Shown here one piece after another: positions 1-5,557 of a stretch of DNA of 5,714 bases. Each line of letters begins with the position of its first letter. Positions within the stretch are counted from its first letter, which is position 1. Made by a program: the position numbers and the translations under genes. The DNA is from an uncultured Ruminococcus sp. (GTDB taxonomy: Bacteria > Bacillota > Clostridia > Oscillospirales > Acutalibacteraceae). The notes beneath the pieces are model-generated. The model had not been told where the DNA came from and did not search any database. It was given only the letters and a program-made list of their open reading frames with translations. The stretch is taken from NCBI GenBank assembly GCA_902803585.1, contig CADCQO010000294.1:1-5714 (forward strand). Direction: 5' to 3'.

Positions 1-118
1 GTATATGACTGTTGCCGAAATAGCAAATGTATACCATACTACACCGACAACTGTTCAGAATGTAAGGGCTTCGTACTGCGAAAAGGGGCTTGAAGCAACA
101 ATAAAAAGAGGAGTTTGA
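1..118 (+). mobile_element. 3' end of an IS630-type transposase HTH fragment (partial, truncated)
   Basis: Reading from base 2, an open frame runs in from the left edge and stops at TGA 116-118, giving about 38 residues. It contains MTVAEIANVYHTTPTTVQNV followed by RASYCEKGLEATIKRGV. The pattern (xVAEIAxxYxTxxxTVxxVRxxYxxxGLEAxxKR) is that of the helix-turn-helix at the N-terminus of IS630-family transposases, which binds the element's ends. In full-length members the frame continues after 'LEAxxxRK' into a linker and a DDE catalytic domain. Here it stops at once and no DDE domain follows. It is therefore either a truncated relic or the first frame of a two-frame element whose second frame has been lost. 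An unrelated HTH regulator is possible. No terminal inverted repeat was identified, and the 5' part lies outside the window. Confidence 0.55.
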
Positions 119-160
119 TTGTTCTTTATAACTGTAAGTTATCAGTTGAGCTTCTTCCGT

Positions 161-204
161 AGCCGAAGGTAAGATATTCTGCTTACCTTTCGGCTATTTT
201 TTTT
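161..204 (+). terminator. Rho-independent terminator
   Basis: The left arm 161-173 (AGCCGAAGGTAAG) pairs with the right arm 182-195 (CTTACCTTTCGGCT), with a single bulged T. The loop is 8 nt. An A and then eight T residues (197-204) follow. The T tract is on the + side only, so this ends transcription arriving from the left (the transposase fragment or what lies before it) and insulates the LRR gene downstream. Confidence 0.85.
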
Positions 205-286
205 GCGATGAAGATAATTCCTTTCGGATAAAGGTGCAAAACGAAAATTATTTTCTTATCAGAAGATACAGAGCAGAAAGAAAAAT
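205..286. other. Spacer with no recognised feature
   Basis: This A+T-rich stretch lies between the terminator and the LRR relic. I found no convincing ribosome site, promoter with good spacing, or hairpin in it. Confidence 0.4.
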
Positions 287-427
287 ATGAAAGAAGCAAT
301 CGACAGGGATTTTGAGATCGAAGACGGTATACTTACAAAGTACACAGAAGAACCTGATGGGGTGATGAATATCGGAAATTCGGTGTCTGATGCCCAAAGA
401 CAAGGCCGGAATTTACCCTCGTTCTGA
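287..427 (+). pseudogene. Relic of a BspA-type LRR gene (N-terminal capping module, 46 codons)
   Basis: ATG 287 to TGA 425-427 encodes 46 residues that include DFEIEDGILTKYTEEPDGV and then MNIGNSVSDA. The pattern FxIxxGxLxxYxx is the cap module preceding the first repeat in many ruminococcal LRR proteins. The same module occurs inside the intact neighbour (its residues 375-406: FVIIRDTLYGYYG, then PAGVAVIGNSAF). The relic's PDGVMNIGNSVSDA lines up with that PxGVxxIGNSAFxG, and each difference in the last four residues (V for A, S for F, A for G) needs only one base change. After about base 400 the similarity ends and the frame stops. There is no good ribosome site (only AGAAAGAA). I infer a decayed fragment of a paralogous LRR gene; a functional small protein cannot be excluded. 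Confidence 0.5.
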
Positions 428-536
428 AAATGCAGGAAACAGCAGGCGTTAACGTCCGAAGAAAAAGACAGAAAACTCACCTCTCAGAAACAGCTGTCAA
501 CCGGTACAAATGCCGCATTGTTTGGAGTCAAAGCTA
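428..536. other. Unassigned sequence between LRR relic and promoter
   Basis: No gene recognised. The frame of the 46-codon relic stays open after its TGA for 59 codons, up to the ATG-TGA at 602-607, and reads K-C-R-K-Q-Q-A-L-T-S at its beginning. It has no family signature that I recognise and it runs through the promoter of the next gene, so I treat it as non-coding relic DNA. Confidence 0.35.
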
Positions 537-565
537 TTGACAATACTTCTCACAAAATGTATAAT
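537..565 (+). promoter_or_regulatory. Consensus sigma-70/sigma-A promoter of the LRR gene
   Basis: TTGACA at 537-542 and TATAAT at 560-565 match both consensus hexamers exactly and are separated by an optimal 17 nt. The expected transcription start is about 572, leaving a leader of roughly 30 nt that holds the ribosome site. The match predicts strong, housekeeping-type expression unless it is repressed. I see no obvious operator palindrome around it. Confidence 0.88.
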
Positions 566-587
566 ATAGGAAATCTTGGCTTCAAGC

Positions 588-596
588 AAAAGGAGG
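588..596 (+). promoter_or_regulatory. Shine-Dalgarno site of the LRR gene; decides the GTG start
   Basis: AAAAGGAGG ends 7 nt before GTG 604 and 5 nt before ATG 602. The ATG is followed immediately by TGA, so only the GTG opens the long frame. The next in-frame ATG (628) has no comparable site and would remove the basic start of the signal peptide. Confidence 0.85.
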
Positions 597-603
597 AACA
601 AAT

Positions 604-2745
604 GTGAAAGGGCAAATATTAAAAAGAATGTGCGTGATTTCACTGGCAGCATTGATGTTTGTGGGTGCCGGAGTAACTGGTGCAGTGCCGTTTGTTGGTG
701 ATAGTCTGTCGGTCAGTGCGGCGGAACTTACTGAAGACGGGAAGTTTGAATATCAGGTTCATGCTGACGGCGTAGAAATCACGAGCTACAATGGAACAGA
801 CAGAGATGTTGTGATACCTGACAAAATCAACGGCGTTGACGTTACCATGATCGGCGAGAAAGCATTCAGCGGAAAGTATATGGTCTATATAACCATTCCT
901 GAAACCGTCACCAGTATCGGAAACAATGCTTTTGAAAAATGCAGCTACCTGTCTTTCGTGAGGCTCCCTGCAAACTTGAGAGAGATAGGAGATTATGCGT
1001 TTTCTGAGTGTACACGCATGACATCAGTTGCTTTTGCTAAGGGTGTCGAAACAATCGGAGATTATGCGTTCCAATATTGCGATAAACTTTCCTATGTTAC
1101 TGTGCCTGACAGTGTCTGCCATATCGGTGAAGGTGCTTTTATGGGCTGCAGCATACTGACCTCAGCCAAACTCGGCACTGGCGTGAAAAATATCAGTGAC
1201 AAAGTTTTTTATGCCTGCCGTCAGCTGAAATCTGTTAATATCCCCGATGGTGTAACAAAAATCGGTAAAAAAGCCTTTCAGGAATGTATGAGACTTACTT
1301 CTGTCAATATTCCTGACACAGTGACGAGTATCGGTCCCTGTGCGTTCCACTACTGCCAGGATCTCAGTTCTGTCAATATACCGGAGAGCGTAGAGTATAT
1401 AGGAGATTATGCGTTCTATTTCTGTTCTTCGATTTCTTCCATCAGCATTCCTTATGGTGTGAAAAGTATCGAACCGGCTACCTTCTACGGATGCAACGGT
1501 TTGCAGTCTGTCAGCATTCCCGACAGTGTAACAAGCATCGGTGATGAGGCATTTGAAACTTGCAGAAGTCTTGTTTCTGTTACGATACCCGACAGCGTTC
1601 AAAGCATCGGAAAAAGGGCATTTTCAAACTGTGACGGCATGACTTCTATTACCATACCTGACAGCGTAACAAGCATTGGTGAGGACGCATTTATATATTG
1701 TCCGAAACTTGCAGATGAAAACAACTTTGTCATTATCAGAGATACACTCTATGGCTATTATGGCAGTGATGCTGAAGTTACCGTTCCCGCAGGAGTGGCA
1801 GTTATCGGAAATTCTGCATTCTATGGCTGTGAAAAACTTGAGAGCATTAAACTGCCTGATAAATTGACAATGATCGGAGAATCCGCATTTCATGGCTGTA
1901 CGAGTCTTGTTTCCGTCAATATTCCGGAGGGAGTAACAAACATCAGAGATTATACGTTCTGTTCATGCAAAAGTCTGAAATCTGTTGTGATACCTTACAG
2001 GGTAACAGAAATCGGTATCTGGGCATTTACAGACTGCAGCAATCTGTTATTTGTCAATATTCCCGAAAGTGTCACCAATATCAAATCCAGCACTTTCCAA
2101 AACTGCGAAAACCTGACTCTCAGAGTTAAAAAGGGCAGCTATGGTGCGGCCTATGCTAGTGAAAACAATATTGCGTTCAAAATTGTTCCTGCACTTTCCA
2201 ACAAATCTTCAGTTTCAGCCGACAGCGTTGTGATTGGCAGCAGCATAACCGTCAACTGTGCAGCATCAGGCGGTGAAAAAGGCTATACCTATGCTGTTTA
2301 CTGCCGCAAGGCAGGAACTACAAAATGGACCGCTGTGCAGAACTACAAGTCAAATGCAGCAGTTACCATCAAGCCAAGTGCAGCAGTAAATTATGAAGTA
2401 AGGGTTGCTGTAAAGGACGCAACAGGAAAGATTGTCCGTAAGGATTTCACTCTGAAGGTCGCAAAGAAGCTGACCAACACTTCCAAGCTGAGCGCTGACA
2501 GCATCAGACTGGGCGAAAAAGTCAAAGTCCGCTGCTTTGCGGCAGGTGGTACAGGCGATTATCAGTATGCTGTTTACTATAAGAAATCCTTCGCTGAAAA
2601 GTGGACAAGACTGCGTGACTATGGCACAGGCAACATTCTTACGCTGATACCGAAATCCGCTGTTCCGTATGATGTCCGCGTTGATGTCAAAGACGCAGGC
2701 GGTACAGTCGTCAGCAAGACCCTTTCCCTGAATGTCACCAAATAA
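604..2745 (+). CDS. Secreted BspA-type leucine-rich-repeat protein with two C-terminal Ig-like/Y_Y_Y-type modules
   Basis: This 713-residue protein starts at GTG. Residues 1 to about 39 form a signal peptide: a basic start (KGQILKR), a hydrophobic core and a likely cut near SVSAA-E. Residues 45-80 are an N-terminal cap (DGVEITSYNGTDRDVVIP). Residues 80-505 carry 18 units ending in 'IGxxAFxxC' with consensus SVxIPDSVTSIGxxAFxxCxxL, the Treponema/BspA LRR type. Residues 370-393 interrupt the array with a second cap-like module. Residues 531-622 and 623-713 are two homologous modules (Y-x-YAVY, KWT, VRVxVKDAxG) resembling the Y_Y_Y or Ig-like domains common in Ruminococcus exported proteins. There is no LPxTG motif, C-terminal membrane segment or dockerin, so it is probably released or held non-covalently at the surface. 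Such LRRs typically bind proteins or glycans; the ligand here is unknown. It is transcribed alone from its own promoter. Confidence 0.9.
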   Translation: MKGQILKRMCVISLAALMFVGAGVTGAVPFVGDSLSVSAAELTEDGKFEYQVHADGVEITSYNGTDRDVVIPDKINGVDVTMIGEKAFSGKYMVYITIPETVTSIGNNAFEKCSYLSFVRLPANLREIGDYAFSECTRMTSVAFAKGVETIGDYAFQYCDKLSYVTVPDSVCHIGEGAFMGCSILTSAKLGTGVKNISDKVFYACRQLKSVNIPDGVTKIGKKAFQECMRLTSVNIPDTVTSIGPCAFHYCQDLSSVNIPESVEYIGDYAFYFCSSISSISIPYGVKSIEPATFYGCNGLQSVSIPDSVTSIGDEAFETCRSLVSVTIPDSVQSIGKRAFSNCDGMTSITIPDSVTSIGEDAFIYCPKLADENNFVIIRDTLYGYYGSDAEVTVPAGVAVIGNSAFYGCEKLESIKLPDKLTMIGESAFHGCTSLVSVNIPEGVTNIRDYTFCSCKSLKSVVIPYRVTEIGIWAFTDCSNLLFVNIPESVTNIKSSTFQNCENLTLRVKKGSYGAAYASENNIAFKIVPALSNKSSVSADSVVIGSSITVNCAASGGEKGYTYAVYCRKAGTTKWTAVQNYKSNAAVTIKPSAAVNYEVRVAVKDATGKIVRKDFTLKVAKKLTNTSKLSADSIRLGEKVKVRCFAAGGTGDYQYAVYYKKSFAEKWTRLRDYGTGNILTLIPKSAVPYDVRVDVKDAGGTVVSKTLSLNVTK
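841..2118 (+). repeat. Tandem 69-nt LRR-coding repeats (18 units, 23 residues each)
   Basis: Within the LRR protein the conserved Phe of 'AF' falls at residues 88, 110, 133, 156, 179, 202, 225, 248, 271, 294, 317, 340, 363, 406, 429, 452, 475 and 498. The step is 23 residues throughout, except 22 after the first unit and 43 (23+20) where the internal cap sits. Seventeen of the 18 have Cys three residues after the Phe; the first unit lacks it. The DNA of neighbouring units is diverged, though short blocks such as GGAGATTATGCGTTC recur (1051-1071, 1402-1416), which fits old duplication with some local exchange. Confidence 0.9.
2194..2742 (+). repeat. Duplicated C-terminal module (2194-2469 and 2470-2742)
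   Basis: Residues 531-622 and 623-713 of the LRR protein align end to end without gaps, with about 40 of 91 positions identical by my count. Shared landmarks are LxNxSxxSADS, the single Cys of the CxAxGG segment, YxYAVYxxK, KWT, PxxAVxYxVRV and VKDAxGxxVxKxxxLxV. They are ancient duplicates at protein level. Confidence 0.8.
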
Positions 2746-2846
2746 TATATGGCGGTATCGCACGACAGGTTTCAGCAAAGATTCTCATAGTACTGAATCA
2801 CACGGGAATGATGATGAAATCTGGAAATAAGGTCTTTTAAGAACAG

Positions 2847-2893
2847 AAAGAACGTCCTGCACATGAGTAAAATCAAATGCAGGACGTTCTTTT
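2847..2893. terminator. Intrinsic terminator after the LRR gene, possibly bidirectional
   Basis: A perfect 15-bp stem, 2847-2861 (AAAGAACGTCCTGCA) with 2878-2892 (TGCAGGACGTTCTTT), has a 16-nt loop and ends in TTTT on the + side. It lies about 100 nt beyond the LRR stop codon. Read on the minus strand it is followed by a T-rich run (TCTGTTCTTAAAAG), so it may also stop transcripts of the convergent acyltransferase gene. Confidence 0.75.
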
Positions 2894-3071
2894 GACACCG
2901 GTTGAAGTTCCCTGAAAGCATCAGACTGACAGGGCAGCGGTGGGGAAAAGTATTCAGCAGCCTGAGAAAATTGAATCAGCAGATGCGGAACGAATAGGAA
3001 GCAAAGCCGTGACAGACGTATTGAAATGTACCGCAAAGCCGGCATCCATCCGCCCTTCATCAGAAAATCGG
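2894..3071. other. Convergent intergenic stretch with no recognised gene
   Basis: Together with 2746-2846 this makes a 326-nt gap between two converging genes. Apart from the 2847-2893 hairpin I see no RNA gene or mobile element. A + strand frame opens at GTG 2940 and runs 56 codons to TAG 3108-3110 across the end of the acyltransferase gene. It lacks a ribosome site and any family signature, so I do not call it a gene. Confidence 0.4.
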
Positions 3072-4133
3072 TTACGGAACAGTTTTTTTGATGAAAGGAA
3101 TTTTTCGTAGCAGATATATGATGACAATACACAAGGGAATGGTGATGAGCGTTTTCAGAATCACTGCTGACACTGTAAAGCTTTCGTCTATATGCAGCAG
3201 ATGCAGCAAACCGGCAACCGGCACGAATAAATACATATGTGTCAGGTAGATGCCGAAGGTATAAGGCTGCACAAAGGCAACGAACCTGTCTGCAGGTCTG
3301 AAATGCCGTCTGGTGAATGCCTGTTTGACAAACACGAATACTCCGGCAGAATACAGAAAACATGGCAGTTTGGTATAACCCTTAAAAAGCGAATTGATAG
3401 CACCGTCCTGCATGGACAGGCAGTGTGTGCCGATCATATGTATGAACAGCCCTATGACAGCCAGACAATAGATAACGGCTCGTATTTTTGGTTTCAGGGT
3501 CAGATGATGGAGCAGATAACCGATAATCACATATAAAAGATACTCACTGGCAGCTTTGATTTCAAATGGCCATATGAGTTTGGTTTTTGTCGTCAGGTTG
3601 ACCCAGTCAATGACAAACGGAATATAAACATTGACGATCAGTGCTGTGACGGCGATATACAAGTAGATCTTTATTCTAAATTCCTTTTGTACAGCGGACA
3701 GGAGAGGAATAGAAAGATAGATGCAGAACAAAGGCACAAAAAACCAATACACTGCAGTGAATTCTGTGTTAAAAATCCCGTTAAAGATGTTTGTAAAGTT
3801 CAGTACTCTGGGAATACCGTAATATTCTGTCAGACAGGCGTTGAGCAGCAGCGGAACACAGCTCCAGAAAAAAAACGGTATGACAGTTTTTCGGACCCGT
3901 TTCAGAAGAAATGTTTTTGTATCGTATCTCTCGCGATAGTCCAGAAGGGTAGCACCTGTTATCATAAAAAATACAGGCACGGCAAAATAAAAAAGACATT
4001 CGATAACATTGTTGACTGCCCACGAAGCATCGCTGCGAAAATGCCAGAAGTCGCCGTTGGCATGAAGGATAACAACGGCAATGGCAGAGATGACATTCAG
4101 ATATGAAATATAACCTGATTTTTGAGCGCTCAT
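3072..4133 (-). CDS. Integral-membrane acyltransferase family 3 (OafA/WecH-like)
   Basis: This 353-residue, strongly hydrophobic protein has about ten membrane-spanning segments (near residues 10-26, 41-63, 83-100, 127-147, 153-175, 196-211, 217-235, 257-270, 286-311 and 319-343). The start YLNVISAIAVVILHANGDFW, with His24 in segment 1, and the FYFAVPVFFMITGATLL block followed by KRVRKTVIPFFFW are typical of acyltransferase family 3 (PF01757), as is the late YTFGIYLTHMYLF segment. Members move an acetyl or other acyl group across the membrane onto sugars of surface polysaccharides or other envelope molecules; the substrate here is unknown. The length is normal for the family. ATG 4131-4133 is the only in-frame start after an upstream stop, but it lacks a good ribosome site: the nearest purine run is about 20 nt away. 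It converges on the LRR gene and appears to be transcribed alone. Confidence 0.88.
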   Translation of the reverse strand: MSAQKSGYISYLNVISAIAVVILHANGDFWHFRSDASWAVNNVIECLFYFAVPVFFMITGATLLDYRERYDTKTFLLKRVRKTVIPFFFWSCVPLLLNACLTEYYGIPRVLNFTNIFNGIFNTEFTAVYWFFVPLFCIYLSIPLLSAVQKEFRIKIYLYIAVTALIVNVYIPFVIDWVNLTTKTKLIWPFEIKAASEYLLYVIIGYLLHHLTLKPKIRAVIYCLAVIGLFIHMIGTHCLSMQDGAINSLFKGYTKLPCFLYSAGVFVFVKQAFTRRHFRPADRFVAFVQPYTFGIYLTHMYLFVPVAGLLHLLHIDESFTVSAVILKTLITIPLCIVIIYLLRKIPFIKKTVP

Positions 4134-4264
4134 AAATACAGATACAGGATATTTCCCTGCACTCCCTTCTCATTGATGCTTTCCTGAACCGTTTACCATT
4201 TGCAAGGACGGGGATTGCCGGCGGAAAAGCTCCTCACGCAGAAGCCGCCGTGTTTCATTCAGAC
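4134..4264 (-). promoter_or_regulatory. Predicted ~130-nt leader of the acyltransferase mRNA
   Basis: If transcription starts about 7 nt beyond the -10 box (near 4264), the mRNA has an unusually long leader. It contains a 6-bp G+C-only hairpin (4219-4224 with 4245-4250, 20-nt loop) and two tiny chained frames. The first has 21 codons (4258-4193) and its TAA overlaps the ATG of the second, of 9 codons (4199-4170). The TGA of the second overlaps a third ATG at 4173. I recognise no riboswitch class. Whether any of this is regulatory is speculation. Confidence 0.35.
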
Positions 4265-4270
4265 AGTTTC

Positions 4271-4298
4271 ATGATATCATGGTGTAAAAAAAAGTCAA
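4271..4298 (-). promoter_or_regulatory. Promoter of the acyltransferase gene
   Basis: On the minus strand TTGACT (4298-4293) and TATCAT (4276-4271) are separated by 16 nt, and the -10 box is extended by TG one base upstream (TGATATCAT). The spacer contains the T8 tract that also forms the tail of the dapL terminator. It matches five of six bases in each consensus hexamer. Confidence 0.65.
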
Positions 4299-4342
4299 CA
4301 GACCGGACACCCTGCTTGTTATCAAAGCCGGTGTCCGGTCTG
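4285..4342 (-). terminator. Intrinsic terminator of the gltD-dapL transcript
   Basis: A perfect 13-bp stem, 4330-4342 with 4299-4311 (CAGACCGGACACC and its complement), has an 18-nt loop and begins 20 nt beyond the dapL stop codon. On the minus strand it is followed by TTGAC and eight T residues (4292-4285). On the + strand it is followed by TGCTGTTTTT, so weak bidirectional action is possible, although no + strand gene approaches it. Confidence 0.85.
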
Positions 4343-4362
4343 CTGTTTTTATTGATTGGAAG

Positions 4363-5544
4363 TCAGTTCTGACAAGCAGCCGCTAATCTTTCTACTGCTT
4401 CGGCGGTTTTTTCGTGAGAGTTGAAGGAAGTGAGGCGGAAATAGCCCTTTCCGCAGCTTCCGAAGCCTTCGCCGGGCGTACCTACCACAGCGGCTTTTTC
4501 GAGAAGGTAGTCAAAGAACTGCCAGCTGCTCATGCCGTTGGGACATTTCAGCCAGATATAGGGGGAATTCTGTCCGCCTGTATAGTAGATACCCAGCTTG
4601 TCAAGTGTTCGGGCAATCATCTGTGCATTTTTGTGGTAGTAGTCAAGGTTTTTACGGCACTGACGCTGCCCTTCCGGACTGAATACCGCAGCAGCGGCGC
4701 ATTGTACTGCCCATGATACACCGTTGAATTTGGTTGCCTGACGGCGGTACCACAGGTCATGCAGTTTTTTGCCGTCCCGCACAAGTTCATGCGGAATGAC
4801 GGTATAGCCGCAGCGCACACCTGTAAAGCCGGCCGTCTTGGAAAGGGAACAAAGCTCTATGGCACATTCTCTTGCACCGTCTATGCTGAAAATAGAACGG
4901 GGCAGGTCATCACGGATAAATGCCTCATAAGCGGCATCGTACAGGATAACTGCGTTGTTTTTACGGGCATAGTCAACCCATTCTTTCAGCTGTGAAGCGC
5001 TGTAAGCGGCGCCGGTGGGGTTATTGGGAGAGCAAAGATAGATGATATCGGCTCTGACGTTTTTGTCCGGCATAGCGAGAAAATGTTCGTCCTGACCGGA
5101 AGGCGCATAGAGGATAGGCCGTCCCGCCATGATATTGGCATCTACATAGACGGGATACACGGGGTCAGGAATCAGCACCGTGTTGTCCTGTGAGAAGATA
5201 TCTCCGATATTGCCGCAGTCAGATTTTGCGCCGTCTGATACAAAGACTTCGTCCGCCTTTATTTTTACGCCGAAGCTCTGATAATATTCTGCAATACGTT
5301 CCCGCAGAAAGTCATAGCCCTCATATTCGGGATAACCTTTGAAGGTTTCACGGAACCGCAGATCTTCACAGCCTTTCTGCATGGCATCTACGACTGCGGG
5401 AGCAAGCGGCAGTGTCACGTCGCCGATACCCAGACGGATTATTTCACGTTCCGGATGTGCCGCAGCAAATTCATTGGTTTTTCTTGCGACATCGGCAAAC
5501 AGATAGTTGGGAACGAGCTTGTTAAAATTGTCATTGATTTTCAT
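4363..5544 (-). CDS. dapL: LL-diaminopimelate aminotransferase (EC 2.6.1.83)
   Basis: This cytosolic, PLP-dependent fold-type I enzyme converts tetrahydrodipicolinate and glutamate to LL-diaminopimelate and 2-oxoglutarate in one step. It thereby bypasses the succinylase and acetylase branches of lysine and peptidoglycan precursor synthesis. The 393 residues are close to the usual length of bacterial DapL. Visible landmarks are the start FNKLVPNYLFADVARK, IRLGIGDVTLPL (36-47), FKGYPEYEGYDFLR (68-81), SDGAKSD (103-109), PDPVYPVYVD (126-135), SPNNPTG (172-178, Asn174), DAAYEAF (203-209, Asp203 and Tyr206), SLSKTAGFTGVRCGY with the PLP lysine at Lys236 and Arg244, and GYFRLTSF with the carboxylate-binding arginine at Arg370. 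ATG 5542-5544 follows the ribosome site TAGGAGA. It sits 10 nt behind gltD and is the last gene of the unit. Other class I/II aminotransferases are less likely given the FKGYPEYEGY and GDVTLPL signatures. Confidence 0.95.
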   Translation of the reverse strand: MKINDNFNKLVPNYLFADVARKTNEFAAAHPEREIIRLGIGDVTLPLAPAVVDAMQKGCEDLRFRETFKGYPEYEGYDFLRERIAEYYQSFGVKIKADEVFVSDGAKSDCGNIGDIFSQDNTVLIPDPVYPVYVDANIMAGRPILYAPSGQDEHFLAMPDKNVRADIIYLCSPNNPTGAAYSASQLKEWVDYARKNNAVILYDAAYEAFIRDDLPRSIFSIDGARECAIELCSLSKTAGFTGVRCGYTVIPHELVRDGKKLHDLWYRRQATKFNGVSWAVQCAAAAVFSPEGQRQCRKNLDYYHKNAQMIARTLDKLGIYYTGGQNSPYIWLKCPNGMSSWQFFDYLLEKAAVVGTPGEGFGSCGKGYFRLTSFNSHEKTAEAVERLAAACQN

Positions 5545-5550
5545 AGCGAC

Positions 5551-5557
5551 TCTCCTA
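5551..5557 (-). promoter_or_regulatory. dapL ribosome site overlapping the gltD stop codon
   Basis: On the minus strand the sequence TAGGAGA contains both the TAG stop of gltD (5557-5555) and the AGGAGA ribosome site, 6 nt before the dapL ATG. This arrangement favours translational coupling. Confidence 0.85.

Noticed and set aside
128..142. Small inverted repeat ATAACT-GTA-AGTTAT
   Set aside because: A 6-bp A+T-rich stem with a 3-nt loop and no T tract; too weak to call a terminator or operator.
259..480. 73-codon minus-strand frame opposite the LRR relic
   Set aside because: No ribosome site or family similarity; the + strand reading matches LRR modules and explains the sequence better.
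1162..1893. Minus-strand open frames opposite the LRR gene (1162-1602 and 1624-1893)
   Set aside because: They are antisense shadows of the repeats. The low-complexity RN/DR-rich pattern follows from reading the repeated codons backwards, and no ribosome site or family signature is present.
841..2118. Regularly spaced repeats that could suggest a CRISPR array
   Set aside because: The 69-nt period is coding in a single frame, the units are diverged, and there are no identical repeats with unique spacers; it is an LRR-coding tract.
2700..2745. Search for an LPxTG sorting signal, dockerin or membrane anchor at the end of the LRR protein
   Set aside because: The protein ends in SKTLSLNVTK with no LPxTG, hydrophobic tail or duplicated Ca-binding dockerin motif.
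2785..3363. 192-codon minus-strand frame at the end of the acyltransferase gene
   Set aside because: It overlaps the acyltransferase coding sequence out of frame and runs across the terminator hairpin; the composition is Cys/Ser/His-rich without domain character.
3781..4173. 130-codon minus-strand frame starting at ATG 4173 with a fair ribosome site
   Set aside because: It overlaps the acyltransferase gene out of frame and its Cys-rich translation has no recognisable domain, whereas the overlapping frame encodes a complete acyltransferase N-terminus.
4414..4995. Plus-strand open frames within dapL
   Set aside because: They are opposite-strand shadows of a well-conserved enzyme gene and have no independent support.
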